Source: Virgibacillus halotolerans (GTDB lineage Bacteria; Bacillota; Bacilli; Bacillales; Amphibacillaceae). From it: DNA of 64,000 bases. A model generated the notes under the pieces. The model was not told the DNA's origin. It saw only the letters and a program-made list of their open reading frames with translations, and ran no database searches. Made by a program: the position numbers and the translations under genes. The DNA lies in NCBI RefSeq assembly GCF_016908515.1, contig NZ_JAFBEA010000007.1:1-64000 (forward strand), in the 5' to 3' direction. This document shows positions 9,195 through 18,757 of the stretch, in pieces (within the stretch, counting starts at the first letter, position 1; every line of letters begins with the position of its first letter).

Positions 9195-9210
9195 CAGCCA
9201 GTTCTTCTTT
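9174..9210 (+). terminator. terminator of the DUF1450 gene
   Basis: GAACTGGCTGTT (from 9174) pairs with AACAGCCAGTTC (9193-9204). The 12-bp stem overlaps the stop codon and is followed by a T-rich run. Confidence 0.7.
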
Positions 9211-9224
9211 GATTCAGATATATG

Positions 9225-9256
9225 TCGACAAACATTTCCCGGGAAATGTTTGTCGA
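9225..9256. repeat. perfect 32-bp palindrome with no loop
   Basis: TCGACAAACATTTCCC (9225-9240) is followed directly by its exact reverse complement (9241-9256). It sits between convergent genes, 9 bases from the ridA stop. There is no T-tract on either side. It could be a dimeric protein site, a cruciform, or a terminator-like 3' end hairpin. Confidence 0.8.
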
Positions 9257-9265
9257 AAAGACCTC

Positions 9266-9643
9266 TTATTTCTTGTACACTACAACATCCATTTCAACGA
9301 GCACATCTTTTGGTAAACGGCTTACTTCTACTGTAGCCCTTGCCGGATATGGTTCGGATAAATAACTACCATAAATTTCGTTGATTGTTGCAAATTCCTC
9401 CATAGATTGTAAATAGATGGTGAATTTAACTACCTGCGAAAAATCGGTATTTGCTTCACTTAAAATAGCTTGCAGGTTTTTTAGCACCTGATGTGTTTGA
9501 TTTTCAATTCCTTCTACTACTTCACTTGTGGATGGATCGATCGGGATTTGCCCTGATACGTAAATAAAGTCACCTGCTTCAATTGCTTGTGAATAGGGAC
9601 CAATTGCAGCTGGTGCATTTTCCGTATGTATCGCTTTTGTCAT
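9266..9643 (-). CDS. ridA: RidA-family enamine/imine deaminase
   Basis: 125 residues, the standard YjgF/YER057c/UK114 length. The signature block near the C-terminus, RATVEVSRLPKDVLVEMDVV, contains the substrate-binding Arg. AIGPYSQAIEAGDFIYVSGQ is the N-terminal family block. It hydrolyses reactive 2-aminoacrylate-type intermediates from PLP enzymes. Here a PLP-dependent threonine pathway (kbl) lies 7 kb away. The ATG is preceded by AAGGAGG. It stands alone. Confidence 0.9.
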   Translation of the reverse strand: MTKAIHTENAPAAIGPYSQAIEAGDFIYVSGQIPIDPSTSEVVEGIENQTHQVLKNLQAILSEANTDFSQVVKFTIYLQSMEEFATINEIYGSYLSEPYPARATVEVSRLPKDVLVEMDVVVYKK

Positions 9644-9692
9644 CGTTTTTTCCTCCTTTAAATTGTTATTCTAATTATAACACTTTTCACTA

Positions 9693-10319
9693 TCATTCTT
9701 CCGCTATTACGTCTCGATAATTCATAACAGATTGTACGTAATAGATATCACCGTAGCAAGCTCCATGTTCTTTCGCCTCATCGCGTAAACAGCGATAACC
9801 ATCCTTATCAGATGCCTTTTCATACATTTCTCGGGAAAAGTCTATTGCGATTGCTTCTGAGTAGCTTGCTGATCTTTCTTGAACATAATCAATGAAACCT
9901 CCGCCAAAGTTATACGATTGTATAGCTAACTCCAGGTCTCCATCTGCTTTAGCTAATACTTTTGAAAAATGATGAACGCCCTGTTTAATAGAAAGCTTGG
10001 GGTCATCTATGCATGCTCGCTTGCCACAATAGCTTTCCGATGCCTGCATTGGATCGTTCCCTCTCCCAGCGGACTCCTGCATCATCATTGCTAACAGGAT
10101 ATCCACAAAGTTATCCACATTATATTGCTTTGCATACTTTTCCACAAGCGGTTGGTAATCTTTTACTTCATCACTCACTACTGGTTGTGGATATTGACGC
10201 TTATTCGTATCTGGTTTTTCATATGATAAAAATGATATCACAAGTAAAACACTGCAAAATAATAATGCAATCATACTGGTCCGCTTTACTGCTTGCTTTT
10301 GCTTTTTCTTTAACTTCAT
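9693..10319 (-). CDS. membrane-anchored lysozyme-family muralytic enzyme (CwlT N-domain-like)
   Basis: 208 residues. A basic N-terminus and one TM (about 15-33) precede an extracytoplasmic lysozyme-like domain. MMMQESAGRGNDPMQASES holds the likely catalytic Glu, and AIQSYNFGGGFIDYV is a family block. This matches the lysozyme domain found alone in Bacillus proteins or as the N-terminal half of CwlT, cutting glycan strands. Cys pairs (YCGKRAC, YRC...GACYG) suggest disulfides. It is translated one base after the stop of the membrane protein gene 10321-10755, so the two are probably one transcript. Confidence 0.75.
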   Translation of the reverse strand: MKLKKKQKQAVKRTSMIALLFCSVLLVISFLSYEKPDTNKRQYPQPVVSDEVKDYQPLVEKYAKQYNVDNFVDILLAMMMQESAGRGNDPMQASESYCGKRACIDDPKLSIKQGVHHFSKVLAKADGDLELAIQSYNFGGGFIDYVQERSASYSEAIAIDFSREMYEKASDKDGYRCLRDEAKEHGACYGDIYYVQSVMNYRDVIAEE

Positions 10320-10320
10320 T

Positions 10321-10755
10321 TTATCTATCCCTTTTAACGTCTATATATACAATGAAACAACCAACAATTACACCGTAAATAAGATGCCCAACTATCCAAT
10401 AGGTAAAAGCAGCAACATCCAAAATGTCTGGTGTCCGATTTGAAAATGCGGTTGTGAAAAATAATGTAAAACCAATCATAAGATTGGCAATCACATACGG
10501 ATATATATTTCGTGAAACACCTAATCGATTAAATACCCAATAGAGTATGATCACTAAGCCAATGGACACAAAAACATGTAAGGAGAAGTCTAGTATTTCG
10601 TTCATTTCCCAATCTTTGATGATAGGAAAGTAATCCACATTCAGTAACAGGACATACACTGTTTCACCTGTAATTTGTTCGACTTTTTTCAAAAATCCAC
10701 CTAATACAAATGCAGCCAAAACACCTGACACGATCAACTTTATACACAATTTCAT
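10321..10755 (-). CDS. four-helix membrane protein, function unknown
   Basis: 144 residues with four hydrophobic segments (about 5-22, 55-75, 85-104 and 115-137). It ends in YIDVKRDR. I do not recognise a family. GAGGTA precedes the ATG. Its stop is one base before the start of the lysozyme-family gene, implying co-translation. A role in anchoring or controlling that muralytic enzyme is only a guess from context. Confidence 0.65.
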   Translation of the reverse strand: MKLCIKLIVSGVLAAFVLGGFLKKVEQITGETVYVLLLNVDYFPIIKDWEMNEILDFSLHVFVSIGLVIILYWVFNRLGVSRNIYPYVIANLMIGFTLFFTTAFSNRTPDILDVAAFTYWIVGHLIYGVIVGCFIVYIDVKRDR

Positions 10756-10812
10756 TGCATTACCTCAGCTATCTTTTATCACACAAAAGTTATCCACAAA
10801 TTGTGCATAAGT

Positions 10813-12156
10813 TTATTTTCCCTTAGCAAAGATCTCTTTCTTCCGCCAATTCCCAAACCGATAATAAAGAAAGGCAAACAAGCTGCTTATCACGAAACTG
10901 CTGCCCATCCCTAGCGCGATACCAATATCACCAAATAAATTAGAAAGGAGCGCTGTTAACGGATAGCGTAATATCCAGAATGATATAATATTTAATGCAA
11001 GCACTTGATACATTGCACCTGACGCCCTAACAATTCCATTCAATATAAAATTAATCCCCAAAAATGGATAGCATAACGCCACAATTTGTAAATATCTTGT
11101 GCCAAACGCAACCGCTGCTTCTTCGCGGATGAACAGCTTCATCCCATACTCTGCGAAAAAAACAATCAGGATCCCTACACTGAGCATAACTGCAAAATTG
11201 TATAAAACACCATACGTGGCGATCTGCTTTACCCGTGGCCAATTACGTACGCCAATATTCTGTCCTGCCATGCTCGTAACAGCTGTTCCCAATGCATGTG
11301 CAGGTAGCATCAGCAGACTATCCAGTCGCTGTGCGGCACTAAAACCTGCAACAACTCCACCACCGAAGCCTGTTACAACACTCATGATAGCTGCAGCTCC
11401 GGCTGATATCACACCCATTTGTAAACCAGATGGAATACCTAAATTTAAGATTAAGCCAACCTCTTGTCTCGTTGGAATCGTCGGTAAACTAAATGGCGCC
11501 AATTTACGGTGTAATACATAAATAAGCCCATATAGAAATGCTACTCCCTGGGAAATAACTGTCGCATAGGCTGCACCCTCAACCCCTAAATCAAAACCGG
11601 CTATAAAGAGCGGATCAAGCACAATATTTAACGCAACTGCAATCATCACAAATCGCATTGGTGTTTTGCTGTCTCCAAGCGCGCGAAGTACCGTACTAAT
11701 AAAATTATAGCCAAATAGGAATAACATCCCAAGGAAATTTATTCGCAAGTAAGACTTTGCCGCTACCATCATGGTTTCCGGCGTACCTAAGAGCTGCAAG
11801 AGCCACTCCGCAAAAACAAAGCCAAAAACACCGAGCATAATAGATAGAACTGCAAGAACTACAACAAACGCATTCAAGTAATTCTTCATTCCTGCTTCAT
11901 TATTTTTTCCCTTTTGCTGAGACAAAATCGTTAATGCCGCATTATTTAAACCAATAACAAAAGAAAGTACCGTAAAAATAATCGTACTCGAAACAGCAAC
12001 AGCCCCTAAAGCGTTTGCTCCAAGCAAGTTCCCAACCCATAAACTATCAACAAACTGATAAGAAGTTTGCAGTAGGTTGGTTAGCATAATTGGACCCGAG
12101 AACACGATTAATTGTTTTAGGATATTCCCTTGTGTAAAGTCGTGTTGCTTTTTCAT
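10813..12156 (-). CDS. MATE-family multidrug/cation antiporter
   Basis: 447 residues with 12 helices in two pseudo-repeats (about 10-225 and 235-440). The MATE opening FSGPIMLTNLLQTSYQFVDS and the Asn/Gly-rich block ...LRALGDSKTPMRF are visible. MATE proteins export cationic compounds with Na+ or H+ exchange. The sequence is complete and ends with a basic tail. It is separate from the upstream TRAP operon by a bidirectional terminator. The substrate is not predictable from sequence. Confidence 0.88.
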   Translation of the reverse strand: MKKQHDFTQGNILKQLIVFSGPIMLTNLLQTSYQFVDSLWVGNLLGANALGAVAVSSTIIFTVLSFVIGLNNAALTILSQQKGKNNEAGMKNYLNAFVVVLAVLSIMLGVFGFVFAEWLLQLLGTPETMMVAAKSYLRINFLGMLFLFGYNFISTVLRALGDSKTPMRFVMIAVALNIVLDPLFIAGFDLGVEGAAYATVISQGVAFLYGLIYVLHRKLAPFSLPTIPTRQEVGLILNLGIPSGLQMGVISAGAAAIMSVVTGFGGGVVAGFSAAQRLDSLLMLPAHALGTAVTSMAGQNIGVRNWPRVKQIATYGVLYNFAVMLSVGILIVFFAEYGMKLFIREEAAVAFGTRYLQIVALCYPFLGINFILNGIVRASGAMYQVLALNIISFWILRYPLTALLSNLFGDIGIALGMGSSFVISSLFAFLYYRFGNWRKKEIFAKGK

Positions 12157-12221
12157 CTATTCCCCAGCCTTTCATCAACATCTCCTTAAAATTTTAGCAT
12201 GAAACCTATACGAAAGCATAC

Positions 12222-12256
12222 AAAAGGGTGATCAGCATGATCACCCTTTTGCTTTT
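12222..12256. terminator. bidirectional terminator between the TRAP operon and MATE gene
   Basis: AAAAGGGTGATCA and TGATCACCCTTTT form a 13-bp stem around GCA, with flanking T/A runs. It directly follows the TRAP permease on the minus strand. Confidence 0.8.
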
Positions 12257-12265
12257 CCTATTAAA

Positions 12266-14269
12266 TTATCCTTGTGCCTTCTCCAACTTTTCATCATTGA
12301 TATTTTCCCGTTTCACAACGAATTGGAAGATAATCAGTGCAATGAAAATACAAAATCCAATTAAGTCAGATTTCCCCTCTGGATAGATCAGCATAAGTCC
12401 CCCTACAACCGCTATAATTCGTTCAAGCCAGTATAGCCGTCTGTACCAGAAACCGATTAATCCACCGCCAATCGCAATCATTCCCAAAATCGCTGTTATT
12501 AAGATAAATATAATTTCCCAAAAACTCGTGTCAATCATCAGTAACTGCGGTTGCAACACAAACATATATGGGATAATAAACGCTGCAATTGCTAATCTCG
12601 TCGCATTTGCACCTGTCCGTATTGGATCCCCACCAGATATCCCCGTAGCCGCAAATGCAGCTAAGGCAACGGGCGGCGTAATATCAGCCACAATACCGAA
12701 GTAGAATACAAACATATGCCCTGCTAATACCGGTATTGCAACTTCCAGTTGATCATTTAAAGCTAATATTGCCGGTAACGCAATGGTAGATGTAATAATA
12801 TAGTTAGCAGTGGTCGGTGACCCCATTCCTAAAATAATCGAAGTAATCATCGTAAACACTAACGTTAAAAATAATTGTATCTCAGGTGTACTGGCAATGG
12901 TTCCAGCCAAACTCACAAGACCATTCCCCAACTTCAAACCTAATCCTGTTTTTGTAACAACACCTACAATAATCCCCGCACACGCTGTTGCAGAGGCAAC
13001 CCCTAATGCTGTACGTGCACCAGAAGTTAACGCAACAACAAACTTACTAGGCGTAATTCTTGTATCTTTACGGAACAAACTAACCAGTATCGTAATTCCT
13101 ATCCCATATAACGCCGTTCGCTCGATGCTAACCCCCTTAAACAACAACCAGACAATCGCAAATATCGGAAATATAAGGTAGATTTTCTTTAGAACAACAA
13201 GCTTGCTTGGAATTTGATCTTTCGGTAAACCAAGAAGTCCTATTTTCTTCGCTTCAAAATGGGTCATAATCCAAATCCCAGTAAAATACAGGATGGCTGG
13301 AATGGTTGCTGCTTTAGCAATTTCCCAATAGCCAACACCTGCAAATTCGACCATTAAAAAGGCGGCAGCCCCCATGATCGGTGGCATGATTTGTCCACCA
13401 GTAGATGCCGCAGCTTCAACAGCACCAGCAAAGTTTTTATGATAACCGAGTTTCTTCATCATCGGAATCGTAAAGGAACCAGTTGTTACCGTGTTCGCTA
13501 CCGAACTTCCGGAGATGGTTCCATTTAGAGCGCTGGAGAATATCGCGACCTTGGCCGGTCCACCAACCCGTGTACCTGTAAGTGAAATCGCTAAATCGTT
13601 GAAATAGTTACCAACACCAGTTTGAACAAGAAATGACCCAAACAATAAAAACAGGAAAATATATGTAGAAGAAACCTGTAATGGTGTCCCAAGAATACCT
13701 TCTGTCGTAAAGAACATCGTATTAATCAATTGATCTATGCTAAGGCCCCTATGTGCCAGCATACCCGGCATGTAAGGTCCATACAGCGCATAGATCATAA
13801 AAGCAACTGCAATAATAACAATTGGTAGCCCTACTGCCCTCCTTGTTCCCTCTAAAACCAGCAATATAGCTATGCCACCAATAATCGCCTGGAGGTTATC
13901 TATTCCGCCAATTTTTTGTACCAGTGATTCATAAAAAAAGGGCCAGTAGCTACAAACACCAATAGATAATAAAACAAGTATATAATCATACCAGGCAACT
14001 GATTTTTTCTTTCCCTTTTTTCTTGCAGGATACAAAAGAAAAATAAGGGTTAAGGCAAATCCTAAGTGAACGGTTCGCTGTATATAAGCTGTGTATTGTC
14101 CAAATGCACCCGTATAAAGTTGAAATAAGGAAAAAGCAATCAATATGAAAAAGACCACTTTGGCAATCCAACCGCCCAAATTTCGGGTATTGGATTCTGT
14201 ATCGTATTTTTCCATTAACTTTTCCTGTTCTTCTACACTCAATTGCTCATGGTTGTTGTCCTCACTCAT
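12266..14269 (-). CDS. TRAP transporter fused permease (DctQ-DctM), TAXI class
   Basis: 667 residues. An N-terminal hydrophobic part (about 30-150) corresponds to the small DctQ-like subunit. It is joined to a large DctM-like permease (about 160-600) with blocks such as NGTISGSSVANTVTTGSFTI and GGQIMPPIMGAAAFLMVEF, followed by extra C-terminal helices (about 600-655). Such fusions are characteristic of TAXI-type TRAP systems, which import substrates using an ion gradient. The gene overlaps the DUF1850 gene by 8 bases and is last in the operon TAXI receptor, DUF1850, permease. Substrate unknown; glutamate/2-oxoglutarate-type acids are known for some TAXI systems. Confidence 0.9.
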   Translation of the reverse strand: MSEDNNHEQLSVEEQEKLMEKYDTESNTRNLGGWIAKVVFFILIAFSLFQLYTGAFGQYTAYIQRTVHLGFALTLIFLLYPARKKGKKKSVAWYDYILVLLSIGVCSYWPFFYESLVQKIGGIDNLQAIIGGIAILLVLEGTRRAVGLPIVIIAVAFMIYALYGPYMPGMLAHRGLSIDQLINTMFFTTEGILGTPLQVSSTYIFLFLLFGSFLVQTGVGNYFNDLAISLTGTRVGGPAKVAIFSSALNGTISGSSVANTVTTGSFTIPMMKKLGYHKNFAGAVEAAASTGGQIMPPIMGAAAFLMVEFAGVGYWEIAKAATIPAILYFTGIWIMTHFEAKKIGLLGLPKDQIPSKLVVLKKIYLIFPIFAIVWLLFKGVSIERTALYGIGITILVSLFRKDTRITPSKFVVALTSGARTALGVASATACAGIIVGVVTKTGLGLKLGNGLVSLAGTIASTPEIQLFLTLVFTMITSIILGMGSPTTANYIITSTIALPAILALNDQLEVAIPVLAGHMFVFYFGIVADITPPVALAAFAATGISGGDPIRTGANATRLAIAAFIIPYMFVLQPQLLMIDTSFWEIIFILITAILGMIAIGGGLIGFWYRRLYWLERIIAVVGGLMLIYPEGKSDLIGFCIFIALIIFQFVVKRENINDEKLEKAQG

Positions 14270-14789
14270 GAATTTCCACTCCTTTCAGGTAGTCCCATAA
14301 AGATAGCTGCTCGATTTTCAATGTAAACCAATCACCCGGTTTAAAATACTTATTCAATGGAATAATATACTGATCATCGGCACCCCAGACAAGCCGGTTT
14401 TCTGATACTGTTTTCCCGTTGCGGAGATTTATCGTAGGGAATACATTGTCCAAGTCTTTAATATGATATTTCCCATCCTCATAGACAAAGGTCTCCCCTT
14501 CTAGGGCATTAGAAGGCATACCGATCCCGAAATGTTCATAAACAATTTCATATTGCTTGATATCATCGTTATCCAGTACCTTATATTTCTCTACCACATC
14601 CGTTAAATGGATAGAATGTTTCCAAATAAGCTGAAATGTATCACCTGCTTCAAGCGGGAGATAGGCCTCCAATTGTTCCGTATTCCCCTTATAAAACACC
14701 AGTGCATGTTTAAATGGTATAGATGCTAACATCATAAGAACTAAAATAATGATTGCTGTCAGAAAAAACCTCTTTATAACTTTAGACAT
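14262..14789 (-). CDS. DUF1850 protein of the TAXI-TRAP operon
   Basis: 175 residues. One N-terminal TM (about 8-25) precedes an extracytoplasmic beta-rich domain with the family pattern FQLIWKHSIHLTDVVEKY near residue 52 and aromatic strands thereafter. DUF1850 genes commonly sit beside TAXI receptors and fused TRAP permeases, as here, so an accessory role in uptake is inferred. The stop overlaps the permease start by 8 bases, so translation is coupled. No catalytic motif is evident. Confidence 0.75.
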   Translation of the reverse strand: MSKVIKRFFLTAIIILVLMMLASIPFKHALVFYKGNTEQLEAYLPLEAGDTFQLIWKHSIHLTDVVEKYKVLDNDDIKQYEIVYEHFGIGMPSNALEGETFVYEDGKYHIKDLDNVFPTINLRNGKTVSENRLVWGADDQYIIPLNKYFKPGDWFTLKIEQLSLWDYLKGVEIHE

Positions 14790-14833
14790 GATCCTTCACC
14801 TGTAAATTCAGTTTATCTGTACTTAACAAAGAA

Positions 14834-14876
14834 GAACCGGCAGCAAACGCCTACTAATAGGATTGACAGCCGGTTC
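14834..14876 (-). terminator. attenuator-like hairpin after the TAXI receptor gene
   Basis: GAACCGGC and GCCGGTTC (14834-14841 with 14869-14876) enclose 27 bases with partial inner pairing. On the minus strand TTCTTTGTT follows. It lies between the receptor and DUF1850 genes. This is where a partial terminator would give more binding protein than permease. Confidence 0.55.
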
Positions 14877-14894
14877 CCACTAACTTACAAATAC

Positions 14895-15905
14895 CTATTC
14901 GTCTTTCTTTACACCTTTTTCATCGAAATATTTCTGTGCTCCCGGATGCACGTCGATGCCAATGCCATTTAATGCATCTTCCACCTTAATAAATTTGGCT
15001 TTGTCATGTGCCATAGACTCTGCATGTTCATAAATTGCTTTCGTAATGTCATAAACTGTGTCTTCCGGAACGTCCTCCGTTACAGCAAGCATTGCAAGCA
15101 CTGCAACGGTAGGAACATCTTCCTCAAGTCCATATGTCCCTTCTTCCACTGTATCAACAGCATAATATGGATATTTATCAACTAATTCTTCTGCTTTATC
15201 TTCTTCTACTGGAACAATATCAACATCTTCCGTTGCGGACAATCCTTCTACCGCCCCTGTAGGCGTACCTGCTGTAATAAAGGCTGCAGCAATGTTACCA
15301 TCCTGAATGCCTCCAGTTGATTCTTCAAAATCGAGGTTTTGTGCATTAATATCATCCATTGTCATACCATGTACTTCCAGAATTTGCTCTGCGTTGATAT
15401 ATGTTCCTGAACCGGGTGCACCAACAGATACCTTCTCACCTTTCAGGTCTTCAACTGACTCAATTCCTGCTTTGGAAGTGGTTACAATTTGAATCGTTTC
15501 CGGATACAGGGATCCGATCGCCTGTACATTGTCAATCGGTTCATCAAAAGCATTTTCCCCCGCTACTGCATCCGCAGTAACGTCGGTTTGGGAGAAGGCA
15601 ATTTCTGCTTCACCCTCTGCTAAAGCGACCATATTATCTGCTGAAGCATTGGATGACACAGCATCTGTTTGAATACCTGTATCATCTGTTATAATCTTAG
15701 CCATTTCTCCACCAAGCGGGTAATAGGTCCCACTTGTTCCACCGGTTAACATACTTAGAAATTCAGGTGCATCTTCTTTGCCACCGTCATCCTTATCACC
15801 GCTGTCACCATCACTACTACCACTACTACTGTCGCCACAGGCAGCCAGGAATAAAGCCAATATTAGTAAAATTGAACTAGTAAAAAATAAATGCTTTCTC
15901 TTCAT
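14895..15905 (-). CDS. TAXI-family TRAP substrate-binding lipoprotein
   Basis: 336 residues. A signal peptide ends in the lipobox LAAC (Cys about 23), followed by a Ser/Gly/Asp linker and the TAXI domain. MLTGGTSGTYYPLGGEMAKI is the typical opening, and SVGAPGSGTYINAEQILE is the second signature. It is lipid-anchored outside the membrane and delivers ligand to the fused permease. It is first in its operon; the hairpin behind it probably keeps it in molar excess. The mature protein is strongly acidic, as expected in a halotolerant organism. Confidence 0.92.
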   Translation of the reverse strand: MKRKHLFFTSSILLILALFLAACGDSSSGSSDGDSGDKDDGGKEDAPEFLSMLTGGTSGTYYPLGGEMAKIITDDTGIQTDAVSSNASADNMVALAEGEAEIAFSQTDVTADAVAGENAFDEPIDNVQAIGSLYPETIQIVTTSKAGIESVEDLKGEKVSVGAPGSGTYINAEQILEVHGMTMDDINAQNLDFEESTGGIQDGNIAAAFITAGTPTGAVEGLSATEDVDIVPVEEDKAEELVDKYPYYAVDTVEEGTYGLEEDVPTVAVLAMLAVTEDVPEDTVYDITKAIYEHAESMAHDKAKFIKVEDALNGIGIDVHPGAQKYFDEKGVKKDE

Positions 15906-16086
15906 GTAGACTTCCCCCTTGTAATTTTAATGTATATGTATTTTACACTTATATGATTACCATTGTCAATCTATTCTCAAGATGGCTATTATTAAATGAA
16001 TAGTCACATACCGGTAAGTTCTTATTATTCTAACTATATGATATAATATATATGAAACTATTTTACTATAAGGGAGATGTTTTCGT

Positions 16087-17706
16087 ATGATGCACATTCC
16101 ACTAACTGTAGGGTCCATGCTTGAACACGCTGAAAAGTTTTTTGCCAAAAAGCAGGTTATCTCGCAAACCCATGACAAGCTGCATTATCTCACCTATGCG
16201 GATATCGGCAAACGCACACGGCGCTTGATGAGTGTCTTAAAAGATTTAGGCGCCCAAAAAGGAGACCGAATCGGCACTTTAGCCTGGAACCATCATCGGC
16301 ATTTAGAAATTTACTTTGCTGCACCTGGTATCGGTTCCGTTTTACACACGATCAATATCCGCCTATCGCCTGAACACATTATCTACATCATTAATCATGC
16401 AGAAGATAAAATCTTATTTATCGATGAAGATGTTTTGCCTCTCATAGAAAAAATCCAACACCAGTTAACGACAGTGGAAAAATTTATCCTCATGACAGAC
16501 AAGGAGGAGCTTCCTGAATCTACATTAGAACCGCTTTATTCCTATGAAGAACTACTTCAAACCGGGGACCCAACTTACCCATTTATTACAAATATAGATG
16601 AAAACGATCCTGCGGGAATGTGCTATACCTCAGCAACGACAGGTAAACCAAAGGGTGTGCTTTATAGTCATCGCGGCATTGTCTTACACAGCTATGCATT
16701 AGGGTTGACAGATACTGCAGGTATATCGGAATCAGATGTTTCGATGCCTGTTGTGCCACAATTTCATGTCAACGCGTGGGGAACTCCTTTTGCTTGTACC
16801 TGGTTTGGTTGTACACAGGTGATGCCCGGGCCCCGATTCACACCGAAACGGCTTGCCGAATTTATTGAAAAATTCAAGGTAACCATCACTGCTGGTGTTC
16901 CTACCATTTGGCTTGGTTTACTACGTGAATTGGAAAATGGTGACTATGATATATCCAGTTTACGTGCTGTTCTCTGTGGTGGTTCGGCAGCACCATTAGG
17001 TCTGATCAAGGCTTTTGAACAAAAATTGAATATTCCTTTCTACCATGCTTACGGCGCCACAGAAACAACACCACTCGTGACTGTTTCCCGTCTAAAAAGC
17101 TATCAGCAGGACTTAACAGACGACGAAAAGTTAGCCGTACGTACCACACAAGGGATGCCTGTTCCTGGTGTCGACATGAAGGTCATAGGCAATAGTGGAG
17201 AAGTGGAATGGGATGGTAAAGAGATGGGCGAGCTATTGTTGCGCGGAAATTGGATTGCTGACGAATATTATCGTGACGATAGAAGCGATAGCGCATTCAT
17301 TGATGGCTGGTTCCATTCCGGAGATGTTGTCACCGTTAATGAAGAGGGGTTAATTAAAATCGTCGATCGCACAAATGATTTAATTAAAAGCGGTGGAGAG
17401 TGGATTTCTTCCGTTGATCTTGAAAATGCACTCATGACACACGATGCAGTCTTTGAAGCAAGTGTTGTTGCCATACCAGATGAAAAGTGGCAGGAACGCC
17501 CGATTGCATGTGTTGTATTAAAAGAGGCGTTTTCCGAAGAGGGGATGAAAGAAAAGCTGCTCGACTTTCTCAAACCGCAATTTGCCAAGTTCTGGTTGCC
17601 TGATGACATCCTGTTTTTCAAAGAAATTCCAAAGACATCTGTTGGGAAGTTTTTAAAAAGACAGCTCCGTGGAGTAGTGGAAGAACACTTTAATATACAA
17701 AATTGA
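16087..17706 (+). CDS. acyl-CoA ligase (AMP-forming), medium/long-chain type
   Basis: 539 residues of the ANL superfamily. The P-loop is YTSATTGKPKGVLYSHRG (about 178-195), motif A5 is YGATETTPLV, A7 is FHSGDVVTV, and A8 is KIVDRTNDLIKSGGEWIS. The C-terminal catalytic Lys is in PKTSVGKFLKR. It activates fatty acids with ATP and CoA. The sequence resembles the AlkK/FadD-like ligases of Bacillus. It is monocistronic, with AAGGGAGA before the ATG and a TATAAT box at about 16050. Chain-length preference is not readable from sequence. Confidence 0.88.
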   Translation: MMHIPLTVGSMLEHAEKFFAKKQVISQTHDKLHYLTYADIGKRTRRLMSVLKDLGAQKGDRIGTLAWNHHRHLEIYFAAPGIGSVLHTINIRLSPEHIIYIINHAEDKILFIDEDVLPLIEKIQHQLTTVEKFILMTDKEELPESTLEPLYSYEELLQTGDPTYPFITNIDENDPAGMCYTSATTGKPKGVLYSHRGIVLHSYALGLTDTAGISESDVSMPVVPQFHVNAWGTPFACTWFGCTQVMPGPRFTPKRLAEFIEKFKVTITAGVPTIWLGLLRELENGDYDISSLRAVLCGGSAAPLGLIKAFEQKLNIPFYHAYGATETTPLVTVSRLKSYQQDLTDDEKLAVRTTQGMPVPGVDMKVIGNSGEVEWDGKEMGELLLRGNWIADEYYRDDRSDSAFIDGWFHSGDVVTVNEEGLIKIVDRTNDLIKSGGEWISSVDLENALMTHDAVFEASVVAIPDEKWQERPIACVVLKEAFSEEGMKEKLLDFLKPQFAKFWLPDDILFFKEIPKTSVGKFLKRQLRGVVEEHFNIQN

Positions 17707-17711
17707 ACGCA

Positions 17712-17744
17712 TGCAAACTCACTCCAGTTTGGTGTGAGTTTGCA
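17712..17744. terminator. hairpin between converging acyl-CoA ligase and oppF
   Basis: TGCAAACTCAC (17712-17722) pairs with GTGAGTTTGCA (17734-17744). The stem is stable but lacks a clear U-tract on either strand, so termination is uncertain. Confidence 0.45.
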
Positions 17745-17752
17745 AAAGTTTA

Positions 17753-18757
17753 CTATTGTATGACCTTGTAATCCTCATTATAGTCCTCGTCATATAGGTG
17801 ACATGCGACCCAGTGATCTTTTTTGTATTTCTGAAATACAGGATCCACTTTCGCACATACATCCATCGCAAATGGACACCTTGTACGAAAACGGCAGCCG
17901 CTTGGCGGATCTACCGGGCTCGGTACATCTCCTTCTACAATAATTCTATCCCTTGAACGTTCTACTTTCGGATCCGCAATTGGAATGGCACTTAGCAACG
18001 CCTGCGTATACGGATGTAAAGGCTCGGCATACAAATCATCACTCGCTGCAATTTCTGCCATATTTCCTAAATACATCACACCAACACGATCACTAATATG
18101 TTTCACCATCGACAAATCATGCGCAATAAACAAGAAGGTCAATCCACGTTCCTTCTGTAATCGTTTTAACAAATTGACAACCTGCGCCTGAATGGACACA
18201 TCCAGAGCAGATATTGGCTCATCCGCTACAATAAAATCAGGATCCACTGCTAACGCCCGTGCTATCCCAATTCTTTGTCGCTGTCCGCCACTAAACTCAT
18301 GCGGGTAACGGTTACCATGATCCCTATTTAACCCGACTGTTTCCAGTAAGCTATTTATCCGATTCAAACGATCCTGTTTATTCTTCGCGAGACCATGAAT
18401 ATCAATGCCTTCTGCGATAATATCCTTCACCGTCATTCTTGGATTCAGTGAGGCATAAGGGTCTTGGAAAATCATCTGCATACTACGGTTAAACTTTTTT
18501 AGTTGCTTAGCAGATTTCTTTGTATGAACATTTTCGTCGGCAAAATATACTTCTCCTTCTGTTGCTTCATGGAGACGTAAAATCGTTCTTCCCGCTGTTG
18601 ACTTGCCACAACCCGATTCACCAACTAAGCCAAATGTTTCCCCTTTATATATATCAAAACTAATTCCATCTACCGCTTTTAATACAGTATTACGATCAAT
18701 TTTAAAATGCTTTTTTAAGTTTTCTATTTTGAGTAACCTTTCTCGATTGTTATCCAT
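17753..18757 (-). CDS. oppF: oligopeptide ABC transporter ATP-binding protein OppF
   Basis: 334 residues. Walker A is GESGCGKST, the signature is FSGGQRQRIGIARAL, and Walker B is FIVADEPISALD. The C-terminal oligopeptide/dipeptide extension includes RCPFAMDVC with Cys residues that may bind an Fe-S centre as in Opp/Dpp ATPases. It pairs with OppD to energise peptide uptake. It is last gene of oppABCDF and overlaps oppD by 8 bases. Confidence 0.92.
   Translation of the reverse strand: MDNNRERLLKIENLKKHFKIDRNTVLKAVDGISFDIYKGETFGLVGESGCGKSTAGRTILRLHEATEGEVYFADENVHTKKSAKQLKKFNRSMQMIFQDPYASLNPRMTVKDIIAEGIDIHGLAKNKQDRLNRINSLLETVGLNRDHGNRYPHEFSGGQRQRIGIARALAVDPDFIVADEPISALDVSIQAQVVNLLKRLQKERGLTFLFIAHDLSMVKHISDRVGVMYLGNMAEIAASDDLYAEPLHPYTQALLSAIPIADPKVERSRDRIIVEGDVPSPVDPPSGCRFRTRCPFAMDVCAKVDPVFQKYKKDHWVACHLYDEDYNEDYKVIQ

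Noticed and set aside
10789-10812. Paired DnaA-box-like TTATCCACA / TTATGCACA inverted motif
   Set aside because: Only two boxes in an intergenic gap, no AT-rich unwinding element and no dnaA/dnaN nearby. Too little for an origin.
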